A stretch of DNA of 64,000 nucleotides from Oasisia sp. SBJ-2009 (lineage: Eukaryota > Annelida > Polychaeta > Sabellida > Siboglinidae): contig OZ024857.1 of assembly GCA_964017155.1 (NCBI GenBank), positions 15,628,915 through 15,692,914 on the forward strand, given 5' to 3'. The translations under genes were made by a program, and so were the position numbers. The notes below the pieces were generated by a model. It searched no databases. It saw nothing but the letters and a program-made list of their open reading frames with translations, and was not told where the DNA came from. Position 1 is the stretch's first letter, and each line of letters starts with the position of its first letter. Of this stretch, positions 12,291 to 25,636 are shown piece by piece.

Positions 12291-13358
12291 TGGTTTTCAA
12301 CATTAAGCTAAGATATGTATAACAACATGGGCAACAGTGAAACCTTACTTAGCCATCGAGACTATGCAAATTCACTTAACGTGTAAATTAAACAGACATT
12401 GTACAATGTCATCCATTCTCTGATAAATGACTCCTATTTCCAAAGTAACACTTTTAAGAAACTGTGAGACAATCGCGTCTTTCACATGAATGTTTATACA
12501 GTTGTATATTAAATGAATGTTTAGGTTTAACTGTGCGCATCCTACAAGACATTTGAGTCAAGCAGCAGCAGCATGATGAGAACAACATCTCTCTGCTTGC
12601 CAGTATCAGCAGTTCTCCACAACCATTAACTTTCAGAAAGACTCATATCTGTGACATTTTCAAAACCAAAATATCACTCGCAACTGCTGTCAGCAATATA
12701 ACTTTGGTTGTCAAACCATATCTCATTCCATGACCAGTTGAACACAGTGCAATAAAATACAAATATTTACATATTATATATGTACAAGCAAGTGTTTTCA
12801 TATTTTATGTACATATATCTGGTCTGTGACATGAGTCATTTACAAGTACACACTTCATACAAATTTCTCTAAAAACAGAACTGTTAGTGAGATATGCATT
12901 TGTAACTTGAATATTTCTGACTTCAAGGGAGGGAGCCAGCTCCTCTGCCCAGAATTGGCCAAGCAGTAATTTGTAATGGGAAACCTACTGCGTGGGAAAG
13001 ATAAACATCAAAGGCTATTGTGGTTAACTCTGCTCGCCTTGGCATTACTGCCAATTAATTTTTATTTTGAAACTGGATGTATTGTTTATAATTTGAATGA
13101 GTTGCAGGCAGAATCTTTCAAATTGTTAATATTGTTCTTAGCTTGATAAAGTAACTAAACACAAATAATCAGGGAGTAAACCTTCAACATGCATGTTGTA
13201 GTGATAAGGATAAAATAGTAAATGATAAAAAACTAGGAGCTGGTAACCTCCCTAGTACTAGGACTGTCAAATGTTAAAGAATTAATAATTTCAAAGAATG
13301 GTTGTAGCATGAACCCCATTACACAAAAATATAATGGAATGCATAATATATATTATAT

Positions 13359-13399
13359 ATCTGAATGCATAATATATATTATATATTATGCATTCAGAT
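13359..13399. repeat. Near-perfect palindrome, 20-bp arms
   Basis: ATCTGAATGCATAATATATA is followed after one base by its reverse complement. A partial copy of one arm (AATGCATAATATATATTATA) lies immediately upstream (about 13338). It could extrude as a hairpin. No mobile-element ends are visible around it. Confidence 0.85.
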
Positions 13400-13639
13400 T
13401 TCAACGTTACTTAACAACATGAGAGATGTACAACTAATCAACAGAACTAATCAGGAATAGGAATATATTATACATATACCAGATTTGTGACAGCCATGGA
13501 AATGTGTGCAAACATACTTAATCACCATGGCAATATGTCAGCATAGCAGACCTTGCATAGCAAGCCTTGATAGAAGTGGGTCCAGCATCGATGACCACAT
13601 CACCATGGCAACAGGTCAGAGTTGTCATCCTGTTAGAAC

Positions 13640-14130
13640 CTACCCCACGTTGACATTGTTTATGCCTGCAACACACTGACAAATGTTAATGCGTGCAACA
13701 CAGTTACACTGTTAGAGCTTGCAACACACTGACATTGTGACTTCCTGCAACACACTGACAAATGTTAATGCGTGCAACACACTGACATTGTGAGAGCTTG
13801 CAACACACTTACAAATGTTAATGCATGCAACACACTGACATTGTGAGAGCTTGCAACACACTTACAAATGTTAATGCATGCAACACACTGACACTGTTAG
13901 AGCTTGCAACACACTGACATTGTGACAGCCTGCAACACACTTATAAATGTTAATGCATGCAACACACTGACATTGTTAGAGCTTGCAACACACTGACATT
14001 GTGACAGCCTGCAAGACTCTGACACTTTCAAAGCATCAACATGCTGACATTGTTTGAGCCTGTAACACTGACACATAGAGCCTACATGACACTGACACTG
14101 TTAGAGCTTGCAACACATTGACACCTTCAT
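13640..14130 (+). repeat. Minisatellite of GCAACACACTGACA-type units
   Basis: About fifteen diverged units alternate TGCAACACACTGACATTGTG and TGCAACACACTTACAAATGTT types, so the higher-order period is about 60 bp. It lies within the U1-only block. Confidence 0.9.
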
Positions 14131-14922
14131 CGCCTGTAACACAGAGACTCCTCTAAGACAGTGGTAGGTGCTACTGAGGAGCCACAGTTAGAAATTTACC
14201 AGGTAGCTGAATTTGTACACCACCACAATCAAATTATTCCAGAAAAAAACATAATGCAAACAACATTTACTTGTGTGTGTGTTTGTGAATTAATTTGCAT
14301 GTGTGTGCATGTACTTGCCTGTATGTGCTTGTGTGTGTTTGTATGTGTACATGTCTATGTGCTGTGTGTGTTTGTGTACATATGTGTGCCTGCATGACTT
14401 CATGTGTGTATGCACATGCTTGTGTTTGTTAATAACTGAGAATATCCTACTGAATACATCCATCACTTATACTATGACATTTAAAAAAACAGTTTCCTCA
14501 CAAAAAATTATGATGGAAGTAATGTGCTTTTAGAGCTCTGACACAGGATGATATAAAGCTGGTAAGAGCTGCCAACTGACCGGTGACATTGCCAGTTGCT
14601 CAGCTGACACAAACAAGGAGCATACTTATAATACTGAAAATGTCATGATATTTTAAAATACACTGTAATTAGTTATATTGTATGTGCCACGAAATTGTAT
14701 ACAATGCAGTGACAATGGCTAGGTCATTAATGCCACTAGGATCTGTCATATATGAGCTATACCATGTATGCTCATTTTCACTATCATGGTCACTATTAAA
14801 CTCACATTTGGGATTGGTCAAAAGAGAATAGATTACAAGCTGATCAGAATCTGTTTCCTTTAGTATTGTGGTTTGTAGATTATTTGCCACTAGAACATTA
14901 TTCTGTCATTAGATGAGTAACA

Positions 14923-15271
<349 letters not shown>

Positions 15272-15284
15272 TGGTAGGAAAAGT

Positions 15285-15690
<406 letters not shown>

Positions 15691-16124
15691 TAGTCTGTTG
15701 CCAGCTCACCATGGGTTCTGTGTTCATCCTGAGCACCACTTGTTTCTTCGCCTCTCAGTGGAGGAACTGAAGCACTCTCTGAACCTCCTCCTATTCTACA
15801 CCCCCTGTACCAAACACCTCAGCCTCACCAACACTCAATTTCATCACACTTATCTGTCATGTACAACAACTCTAACTTAGGATGGAACTATTGATTACAT
15901 ACAACTATATTCGTATAGATAATGACCTTGTACTGTGCTGCATGCTACCATCACATGCCATAGTCACATTTTCCCATATTCTACTTTCTCATTACTCACA
16001 TGATGTACTCACACTGCACCATACTCATTGTCACATTACTGTCACATGACATACTTACATTATGCCTTTCTCGACTGTTATATGCTGTACTTACATTGTG
16101 CCATACTCGATAGACAGACCTCTG

Positions 16125-16470
16125 TGGTATAAATAACTTTGTCATCCTATTTGCACACAAAGAAATACACAAATTTACTTGGATCTCACCTAACCAAAGA
16201 GACAAGAAACAAATTGACCACCTTCTCATCAGTGGCAAATGGCGATGATCCTTACAAGATGTACGTTTTAGAAGAGGAGTGGATGTAGGCAGCGATCACC
16301 GCCTTGTTGTCACACACATCAGACTGAACACCGATTAGGCTGTTGAAATGGGTCGATGTCTCCAAGCTGAAAGATGCTGGCATCAAACCAGTACTGCAGT
16401 ATTAGGACAGAAAGAGGAAACACAATGACTGGCTGAGTGGAGTAATGTGGGCGACAACAAAATATCTCAT
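16125..16470 (+). pseudogene. LINE endonuclease-domain fragment
   Basis: The plus-strand translation reads HKEIHKFTWISPNQRDKKQI, then DHLLISGKWR, a stop, and VDVGSDHRLVVTHIRL. This is the C-terminal half of an apurinic/apyrimidinic-type LINE endonuclease, with the conserved IDH and SDHRLV motifs. It continues weakly as DVSKLKDAGIKPVLQY to about 16430. In-frame stops and the lack of the N-terminal half or RT show a dead fragment. It is inside the block missing from U2. Confidence 0.78.
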
Positions 16471-16856
16471 CAGTTTACTTACAAACCTTGACCTTTCGAC
16501 TGTGTGAATGTTTGGTCAGGATACAACAAAGTATGTCATGAATTACCTTACAAACCTTTTTCTCTGACTATAAAATCAATGATTCTGCAAACATGAAATT
16601 TGTAATGAAATGATGAAGTTTTTCTTACAATGTTTACACAGATATTACGTTACAGGTACCAAATCAGAACCTGTAGCAATGCTTCATGTGTGGTTAATAA
16701 TTACATTTGTGTATGTGAAATTTGGATAGATGACTCTCTTACAGTATGTGAGATGTTTAAAGAAGCTTGCCTGAGTGCATCTTAAACATTGCATTACCAT
16801 AACACATGCATAGACAGAAACAAAAATTTCTCTTCGCGGTGAATGTGTTTGTGGTG

Positions 16857-16858
<2 letters not shown>

Positions 16859-16905
<47 letters not shown>
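16859..16905 (+). repeat. (GT)n microsatellite (U1)
   Basis: GT dinucleotide tract followed by GCGTGCGTGCGCGCG. The U2 counterpart at about 28869-28933 is longer. Confidence 0.95.
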
Positions 16906-16907
<2 letters not shown>

Positions 16908-17317
16908 CGTGCGTGCGTGCGCGCGTTAGTGTGCGTGCGTGTGCGTGGTGTGACTGCACATACGGGCGGCGCTGTCTTGTGAAGAGAGCTGCGTGAGCCT
17001 TATTTTCAACATGACACGACATCGATATGGGACGTGTTGACAATTTTTGCGGCGACGTTTGCAATTTCTCGGTTGTCGGATATTGACCTCGGAAGACAAG
17101 ACGGGGGCGCTGCATTGGAGGAGAGGGTGGGGGGTGGTAGTGTTTTGATACCTGTTCGCGGCGACGTTCACAACTGAAGAATGTTCATGGCGGAACGTCT
17201 ATATTATATATCTATATTTAGGCGCACTTCACCATCGAAGCGTATAGGGGATGTTATTCTAATTAAAACATTGCGAGGCACAATTGCGACGATCTATCCA
17301 TCAATACACCCTAGATA

Positions 17318-17416
17318 TGTGGCCGCTTCGTCGTCAACAATCTGCATCCCAAACCGAAAAAGAAATAATTCTCAATCGCCACACGGAAGATCGTCGACCA
17401 TCTTGAAATATTGTTT
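17318..17416 (-). promoter_or_regulatory. YY1/ETS-like module, copy 2
   Basis: Same module as at 3768, with GACCATCTTGAAATATTG at its right edge. The right-hand neighbour differs from copy 1, so the module itself was duplicated within the unit before the unit was duplicated. Confidence 0.38.
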
Positions 17417-17519
17417 TATTACCTAACAAAATGATACATCGAATGACGAAAAAGACACCGTCGACAATCAACCAGTCATTTAGATTAGACATGATACATA
17501 TCTGGTTAAAATAACTGAC

Positions 17520-17545
17520 AGTTGAAGATGGCGGGTAAGCCATGG
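17520..17545 (+). promoter_or_regulatory. TISU-like GAAGATGGCGGG directly followed by GTAAGC
   Basis: GAAGATGGCGGG is close to the TISU/YY1 initiator consensus, and GGGTAAGC gives a good splice donor just after the ATG. U2 (about 29617) and U0 (about 333) have ACG instead of ATG, so any initiator function would be specific to U1. No downstream coding exon was found. Confidence 0.25.
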
Positions 17546-17945
17546 AAGGAATCTGCAAGCCGGCGAACCTCCAACCCCTTTCGGGGAGGAGGAAGTCTGA
17601 TTTCCCAATGCTCCAACAGCGAAAGGAGTTTACTCTCCTCCCGACCATGGTTACCGAAAATAAATTACACCGATCTACACCTTATGACACCCTAATATTT
17701 AACGTCCGATAATTGTGAGTAAAGTCAATGTAACGTAAGTTCGGCAGCCGCTTCAATAACTTGAATGGAATCCGATGTCTCTTCCCGTGCGGCCGACGTT
17801 CAATATGAATTAAAGCCTCTTCGAGTTCCAATCCGATGGCCGTATCGCGCGCGTCGTATAGTTTTCAGGGCCTAGACTCAATAGTCCACATCTCGATGTC
17901 ACCGTGGCCGTTTGCTACAACAACATTGAAGCGATTTAATAGTAA

Positions 17946-18208
17946 GTAGATATTAGTAAATTAGATATTAGAAAATTTTCATTTTCACAAATAATAGTAA
18001 ACTAAAGGAACAGATTATCAGCTGATTGTGTAGGTGCTAGTAGTGTTAATATATTTAAAAATAAAATCGACATATACCTAAGACGGGCGGGGTATACTTA
18101 GATAGATAGGTTGGACTCTCGATAAGCCAAACGGCTTCCTTGAGGCTTGTCCACCTGCCATCTAGAGTTGATTCTCTAGGTGGCAATCTTGTTAAATCTT
18201 GTTAAAAA
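17946..18208. other. ~260-bp segment in U1 absent from U2
   Basis: U2 runs from ATTTAATAGTAAG directly to a TGTATCGATAACGAGCAG-type sequence (about 29998), whereas U1 has about 260 bp between them. The segment contains CTTGTTAAAT and a CTCTAGGTGGCAA/TGCCATCTAGAG partial inverted repeat. Insertion in U1 and deletion in U2 cannot be told apart. Confidence 0.6.
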
Positions 18209-18339
18209 GTGTATCGATAACGAGCAGCTATAGATGGCGAGTAAGAAAACGACAAAAGAAGTGAGAAAACTGACCTACAGCGGATCCATTTCGCCTTACA
18301 TTACATCTTACATACATCTTACGCCCTTCTCGTTGTCTC

Positions 18340-18480
18340 GTTGTTGGGCGGAAACCGCAATCACGTGACCACTAATTGTGAGAATCCGCAGTTGCGCAAT
18401 GCGCAACTTCCTGGCAAAGCAGTGACCGTTTGCGCCTGCGCCCATTCTTATATATCCTGTGCGTGGATGTTCGCGGATCC
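18340..18480 (+). promoter_or_regulatory. NRF1-like, ETS-like promoter-type cluster (U1)
   Basis: CAGTTGCGCAATGCGCAACTT is a palindromic NRF1-like site. It is followed by CTTCCTGG (ETS-like) and GTTTGCGCCTGCGCCC (a second NRF1-like site), and preceded by GGGCGGAAACCGC and CACGTG. The same arrangement occurs at 30140-30270 in U2 and, diverged, at 31950-32070 in U3. Retention across three copies suggests promoter origin. No linked ORF was identified. Confidence 0.4.
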
Positions 18481-19743
18481 GTTCGTGTATTTCTCTGTGT
18501 ATTCGTGTTATTTTAAAACATTATACTTTTACCCTTGAAGGTAGACTTTTGGGACACTATCCGCCAAGGAAAATACAGAAAACAAATTGAGAGTGTACAT
18601 GTTTTTATGAGAGAGTGCGCGTGAATGTGCGCGCACGCAACAAGTGTGTTCTCTTAAAACCAGAGAGTTATTGGTCGTGAAAATATCATAAAAAATACAT
18701 ATATGTATCACTACGCCGAAGAACCGCAGTGTCCTCGGACTCACACTTGTTTGACAGCTGAATTACCGCACTGGCTGAACAAAAACGTAACTTCTAGTGA
18801 CATAACACAACACAAGACATCGCCAGTTCTCACAGACACACACGTTCAAACAACCTGCATACTGCTAGCTGATGCGTTTGCGAACTCTTTCGTTTCGTCG
18901 GGTAATGGGCTAATGGCACCTTAATATCGCAATAACCCCTCTCGCTCATGAGCACAGAGCACAGTTGATTTTCCCATTGGAGGTCATATTAACGCTTTGT
19001 CGATTATAAAGAAACTGTACCAGAGAAATGTTATGTTATGCTCATCGCGTTTCGCCAAAGTCACATACCTCTAGCTCTCTTGAAATGCAAGCATGTGCGT
19101 TGCCCGTCAATATGATCAAATTTACCACGTATTTCTGCATCCGCAGGGTCGTATATGAAAAGGTTAAAAATCGCTGTGGTAATTAAAGACTGCCTAACAT
19201 GCATCATTACATTGCAGATACATCGTATCAATTAATATACAGGTGTGTCTGCTTTATTGTACTCATTTAACTTCATAATGGCTATTCAAAATGTTAAGTA
19301 ACACAATTTTTTTGGGAAGGCCTAATACTTTCACATGAGTCAGACCAAGAAGCCTAAATCTCTTCTGACCCCTCGTCGTAGTCGGTCAATGGGGTGCAAC
19401 CATGTCACGGTGCCCGACACATTTCTCGCATCTAGGAGAAACTTGGCAGGAAATCAAAGAATAGCTAGTAAGGTCGTCGGACGGACGACACCTGCAATTC
19501 GCTACTGGCATCACTTGACTCAATGCTATTTCCAAACATATTTTGGTGACAGTAACTTATTTATTCCAATATGTGATAAATAAACTTCTTATGGGCAAGG
19601 GGAAATTATAAGACGACCGAGGGAGCACACTGTCTCTGTCGTCGCGTGTCTACGCTGAGCTGCCGATGTGATGCTCTGTTGGGGTGAAGTAATTCCGCTG
19701 TGACACGTCGCAAATAGTCAGCGGGCCTTGTCGCCAGCCAGCT

Positions 19744-19751
19744 ATGACGGA
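19744..19751 (+). other. Empty target site for the 1922-3621 element
   Basis: A single ATGACGGA in otherwise matching flanks (GCCAGCCAGCT on the left, TATAGCCACACTCTC on the right). This is the pre-insertion state of the hAT-like element between U0 and U1. Confidence 0.88.
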
Positions 19752-19887
19752 TATAGCCACACTCTCGATATGTTTCTCGTCCGACACTTGCTTATAGGCT
19801 GCTTAGAAGTGTTCGTGATTGTCATTGTAACAACTGGCTGCGGGAAACAATGGGCTTCCCTACCACCGACATACTGAACTGTTCCTA

Positions 19888-19986
19888 TGTGGCGTCTTCG
19901 TCGTCAACAAGCTGCATCCCAAACCGAAAAAGAAAGAAGTCTCAATCGCCACACGGAAGATCGTCGGCCATCTTGAAGTATTGCAT
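19888..19986 (-). promoter_or_regulatory. YY1/ETS-like module, copy 3
   Basis: U2 counterpart of copy 1. The CGGAAG and GGCCATCTTG motifs are intact. Confidence 0.38.
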
Positions 19987-20269
19987 GCATGTGGTGGTGA
20001 ACCGTCTCATATGCTTGTTTGGCCCGATTATGGTGATAACTGCCAAAAAAGTATTATTTTCTAGCAGCTTATAAAGTATTGTATAGTTTATTTTTATTAG
20101 TTGTTCGATAATAAATAGTTTCAATGATATCTAATAGAGCGATCGTCTCATCTTTGATAATTTGAATTTTCGTTGGGAGTACCTGAACGCACTAACTATG
20201 CATACCTTTTCGTAACTGATCTATTTAAAGGTTATTTTGGGTAACATAGCGCAGTTGTAATAACGTGTG

Positions 20270-20895
<626 letters not shown>

Positions 20896-21721
20896 GTAAT
20901 TTTGCACCGGGCGATGGTCATGGGGCGTGGCAGAGACTGGCTGTCCACGCACGTGTGACTGTCTGTCGAACGATCATGGAATGTGCCGATTATGTTGCGG
21001 GGAGCAAGTCAAACTCGAAATAAGCGCATTTAACATGTTCTAAGCTGATACAGTTCTAAGCAATGGTTTAATATGAAAGAAATGAGATTACTAATAACAT
21101 TGAAAGTCTTCGAAAAAGCATCGATTGACGGCTTGTCTCTCCGACTAGATTACACGGACGTGAAACAGCACCATGACATTTAAGGTGGGTAAAGGCGGAG
21201 CAGAACTACATACTCTTTAAGGTGTATACCCAGCCAATACACTGCTAAGAAGGTCCACTTGACTCTATGCTCTTTAATTAATTGCATAACTTGTTTGACA
21301 GAGAGAGATTATATTTTAGTTGTAATATCTACAATGTTAAGACATCCGTCAGCAAATGGGTTTAATAGTGATTCTCTTTTCAAAGCCACGGGCTTACTGT
21401 TCCAAAGAAATGGATATGCCATTGTTTTATATTTTTCCACCTTTTTTAATTGTTTGGTAGTGAGGTAAGACTCCCTAGTTACCAAATGGAGCCGCACAGC
21501 ACAGATTGCAAGGTGATATTTTATAAACTGACACATTTTTCCTAGGAATTGATACTGCGCTATATAAGAAGTTACCTTTACCTTTTGTTAACTGAACACC
21601 CCCGCCAACGTCTAAGCCACACACTAAAGGTTTTCCATTTTTGAGATTGGCGAACTGTCAACCCCACATATCGCTCCACCCAGGCAGGCAAAACTGTCTC
21701 TTTGCTTAAGCTTCTTCCCAT

Positions 21722-21871
21722 CCAGGAGCCGTATTCATGTCGAGCAGATAAACTACCCAGAGGTAAATGACGTAACCGCCGATAGGAGTACAGAATCATG
21801 TGCCGTTATCCGGCGGAGAGGGTTATTCCGGGTAGGAAGGCTTAACCGGGCGACGTGAATACGGTTCCTGG
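21722..21871. mobile_element. 150-bp MITE-like element (U2 copy)
   Basis: Same length and ends as the element at 5343-5492, with a few substitutions. One terminal GGCTCCTGG has become GGTTCCTGG. Confidence 0.62.
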
Positions 21872-21899
21872 TATATGTATAGCTCTTTCCTTCTATATC

Positions 21900-22490
21900 C
21901 CACTCACAATACCTCCGTCTTAACCAAGCGTACTCTCAATCCATGTATGCTGAAAATATCTTTCCACTCTATCAACTGTTATTGGAGATTTGCTTCCCCA
22001 TCCTCTACCACTACCAGGCCAACTGCGTACAATAGTTTTTTGGAGTACGACTTTTATACAAATCTTTCTGCTTATCAGTTCCACCACAGCGATAAACAAT
22101 AATGGGCTCAAGGCGCTCCCCTGTGTCAGGCCAACATTTACTTTGGACTCTCGTGACACTCCCGGTCCACACAGCTCCCTGCTCTTCGTGTCTCCTCCAC
22201 CAATCTTCCACAAATCTGACCTCCCCCTGGGACCTCTATCCATATCAGTGTTCCCATTGTCATTTCTCTTGGGATTGTAGCATAGGCCTTCTCCATGTCT
22301 AAGAATCTAATTGCCATATCCTCCTGTCCTTCCAGTTTCTTCTAAACTACATACCTCATGGCAAACATCCCTTCCGTTGTTCCTCTTCCTTTTCTAATAT
22401 CCAACTGTTCTGCAACGATTCCCCTTACACTACTGCTCTTATTCTGCCATCCACGATTTTTTCCAGCAACATATGCCTTAGCAACGTAGT
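21900..22490 (-). pseudogene. LINE reverse-transcriptase relic (U2)
   Basis: Counterpart of 5520-6110. The core segment reads GLTQGSALSPLLFIAVVELI, so this copy keeps the usual Ala-Leu where U1 has Ala-Phe. Past ISRKICIK the frame is shifted and the YADD region is lost. The two copies decayed independently after duplication. Confidence 0.8.
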
Positions 22491-22867
22491 GCCTCTATTT
22501 TTCCTGGGCCATGCACATCTCCGTTTCTTTTCTATATTCGGACTATCAGCCCCAGTATGCATTCCTCTGTGAACTTCCCCTCTCTCTTGCAGGTGTTCGG
22601 CAATTTTTTGTGTCTATCATATTCCAACTCGCTCAGCCACCGCCAGCATCTCTACTCGCACTTCATCAATGCTGTTTATCTTTCCGACTAGGCCTACACG
22701 ATAAACAGTAAGAATGGCTCAGGCTGTGACAAGTTTCATAAAGCTTGCATTACCTCCCACCACTGTAAACCATTTACTGCGAAGCATGTCCCCTGGGAAG
22801 ATGTTTTTTTTTTCAACCACAACAGTTATGAATTACACATCACAGTATTGGTGGAAAGGGATATGTT

Positions 22868-22883
22868 TCAAAACACACACGCC

Positions 22884-22915
<32 letters not shown>

Positions 22916-22984
22916 TGCACTAGCACGCACACGCACTAGCACGCACGCGCACGCACACGCACACGCACACGCACACGCACACGC

Positions 22985-23036
<52 letters not shown>
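22868..23036 (+). repeat. (CGCA)n to (CA)n compound microsatellite (U2)
   Basis: CGCA-type repeats, then CGCACA, then pure CA. It replaces the CA/CCG structure found at the same place in U1. Confidence 0.95.
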
Positions 23037-23039
<3 letters not shown>

Positions 23040-23279
23040 ATACCATTGTGATTATTAGTTAAACCGTTCCTTTAGCATTTTAGCAAATAGATGAAAGAAA
23101 TGCATAATAATACATGAGTGGCGTTGCAATCCCTTATCGTTCTCATGCGCAATGTGTCAGAGTGAACACGTTGGTTGTTTGTCTCTCTTTGTCTGTCTCC
23201 CTGCTAACATACCTCCTTTCTTTTAAACATACTAAACATTGTCTATCTCCCTTCCTCCCTGCCTGGCCGCCCCTGTCCA

Positions 23280-23355
<76 letters not shown>

Positions 23356-23392
23356 CTCCCTCTCCCTCTCCCTCTCCCTCTCCCTCACTTTG
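23280..23392 (+). repeat. (CCTGTC)n and (CCCTCT)n (U2)
   Basis: Shorter counterpart of 6958-7211. The hexamer switch from CCTGTC to CCCTCT falls in the same order. Confidence 0.95.
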
Positions 23393-24733
23393 CTTAATCG
23401 CTACTATTTCCCTTATCACTTTCCCTCTACACCCCTCTTCCTCCATATCCACCAATCCTTTTCACCCCTCCCATCATTCTAATTAAGCCGCAATTCAGTA
23501 CGGTCATGGGTATTTGCACATTCGACAAGAAGAATGAAACTACTTGTGCAAGGCAACCTGGTTTTGTCCGTCGGTAATACCTGACATGTTTCATTGTCAA
23601 TTAACACAGACAATGCAAAGCTTCACTGCCGTGGACATTCTTAGCCTGACGTGAGGCCTCCGACAATGGTATGTTCTTGGTCCCGCGCAAGAAAGCAACG
23701 TATGATTAGTAATCTCTGTCGCGTTGCACCTGAGAGTTGCTACAAACAAATGATGACTTAAGCGTTCGATCGAAAGCATGGATTCGTCGAAGTGCAGTTG
23801 TATTCGAAATGCAGTTCTTCTGGTTTTCTGTACAAGACCAACTTTACGTGTTTATGGATGGTTCGTGTTGGGTTGGGTGCAGCGTATTATATGATATTCA
23901 ACAAACGATACGCATTTGACGCTTTGACAGTTGTTCTCGAATGAGCTGCACATGTTGCAGTTTGGCAGTCACCAAAAATTGGGATATATAGCTAGACGCC
24001 AAAAAAGAGAGCGACGACTGCTACAGACAATTACTTTGAGGTAGGTAGACTATGTGTGTAATGTTGTTATTGTAATTAGAACGGGAATATGCAATTGTTG
24101 GTAGAACATCACATATATTGCCATGTGGTACAGTGCCGACATTCTATATTGCTAACTTGCATAGTCAAACCAGCACGCATACGGAAGGCTAAAATTGTTA
24201 TCATTATGCATAAATGTTAGCGTCACTCTACTGTGAATATAATTACGCAGATAACCCATGTATCGTTAATCAAAACATTACTTAGGAACATATTTGATAT
24301 ATATAGATGCACTTGCTGATTTGCGTCGATATAAATCGTAGGTAAGCACTGTATTTATTTATTAAATAAAATAACAAATAACTAATAGGTTTTAATCCAC
24401 CCCGGTTTGTTATCTTAAATTATGAATCCTTATATACCAATGCGAGTTATATTATTCACTGCGTTTAAAAATAATGCCTTATTTATTTTTATGAAGGCGA
24501 AAACGTCGGCTATGTGTGCGCCATATTGTTGCCCAACTTCCGCTATATAACCACGACTCTGCTTAAGTCAACATTAATAATTATAATTATGCATGTTAAC
24601 ATGTTTGATGTATCATATGATATAGTATGACATATAAGCGAAGTTATAAAGTAATGCTACAACATAAATAACGTCAGATGTATCAGCTTGCGTGTCTTAC
24701 AAGTTGACACCACAATTTCACCAGCTACGACTC

Positions 24734-25060
24734 GACATGGGTTTATAAGCAAACAAAATGGCTACCTTCATTGCAACTGAGTGTTTCGACCGCACGTGGC
24801 GGAAGGGGGTACCAGTGACGCTCATCCTATGGAGGTCACAACCTGTCTGGCGCACAGGGGTTTGGGCCAGGTATTTCCCTCCCATAGGAACACTTCCGGC
24901 GGAATTCGGTCAGTTGTGAGGGAGTAAGGATTGTGACCAACCGTGCCAGGGAACGTTATGAGGAGCAACCGATGAGGTATCTCTGGCCGAACTAGTTACA
25001 TTAGATTGTACTACAGGCTATGTACACAGTGTCTCCCACTTCCTTATTCCCTCTTTTTTT
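24734..25060 (+). ncRNA. 327-bp near-invariant block, candidate Pol III transcript (U2 copy)
   Basis: Counterpart of 8609-8935, with the same length, the same TATA-like box and the same seven-T run. The single difference changes the 55-codon ORF (Val to Phe). Just past the T-run, U2 lacks 57 bp that U1 has, so the boundary of conservation is abrupt on that side. Confidence 0.3.
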
Positions 25061-25636
25061 GTATTGAATATTAACTAAATTCAAAGCTTGTATTGTGTTC
25101 TATTCAAGTGTTTCAACAGCTTTTTGAATGTTTAACTTGAAAACATATTTTCTGTTGTTTTAATCATACACAACAACTCAGCTTCAAGATAAGCTTTAGT
25201 TAATTTGTTGCACGTACGTAAATAGCTAAGATACAATAACTGTTACTATTTAAATATACTACTACATCTCTAATCGTCAATAAATAAATAAATCGAACTA
25301 TAATATATTAATAATAATACATTCAATGTATGAATAAATATTTGCGATCATTCAATGTTAAGATACTTGTTAAAATCTGGTTACGTTTATTTATACATGT
25401 ATATGTTATCTAGTATAACCTTTGGTTATAATCTTTTAAATGAGATATTCATTAATGTTAAAATAATATTTTTCTTAATAATTAAGAAACACAGTAAATA
25501 CAAATACTACTACCCAGTCAGTATAATAGCGTACATTACCACCCTTTCATACGTGTACAAAACACGTGACAAAGTACCTGCATCAGTAAAACAACTAACA
25601 CTATGACACTGTATAACGAAAATATCGAAGATATCT

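Noticed and set aside
13620..14150. Regular spaced repeats resembling a CRISPR-like array
   Set aside because: Units are contiguous and diverged, with no unique spacers and a eukaryotic context. It is a minisatellite.
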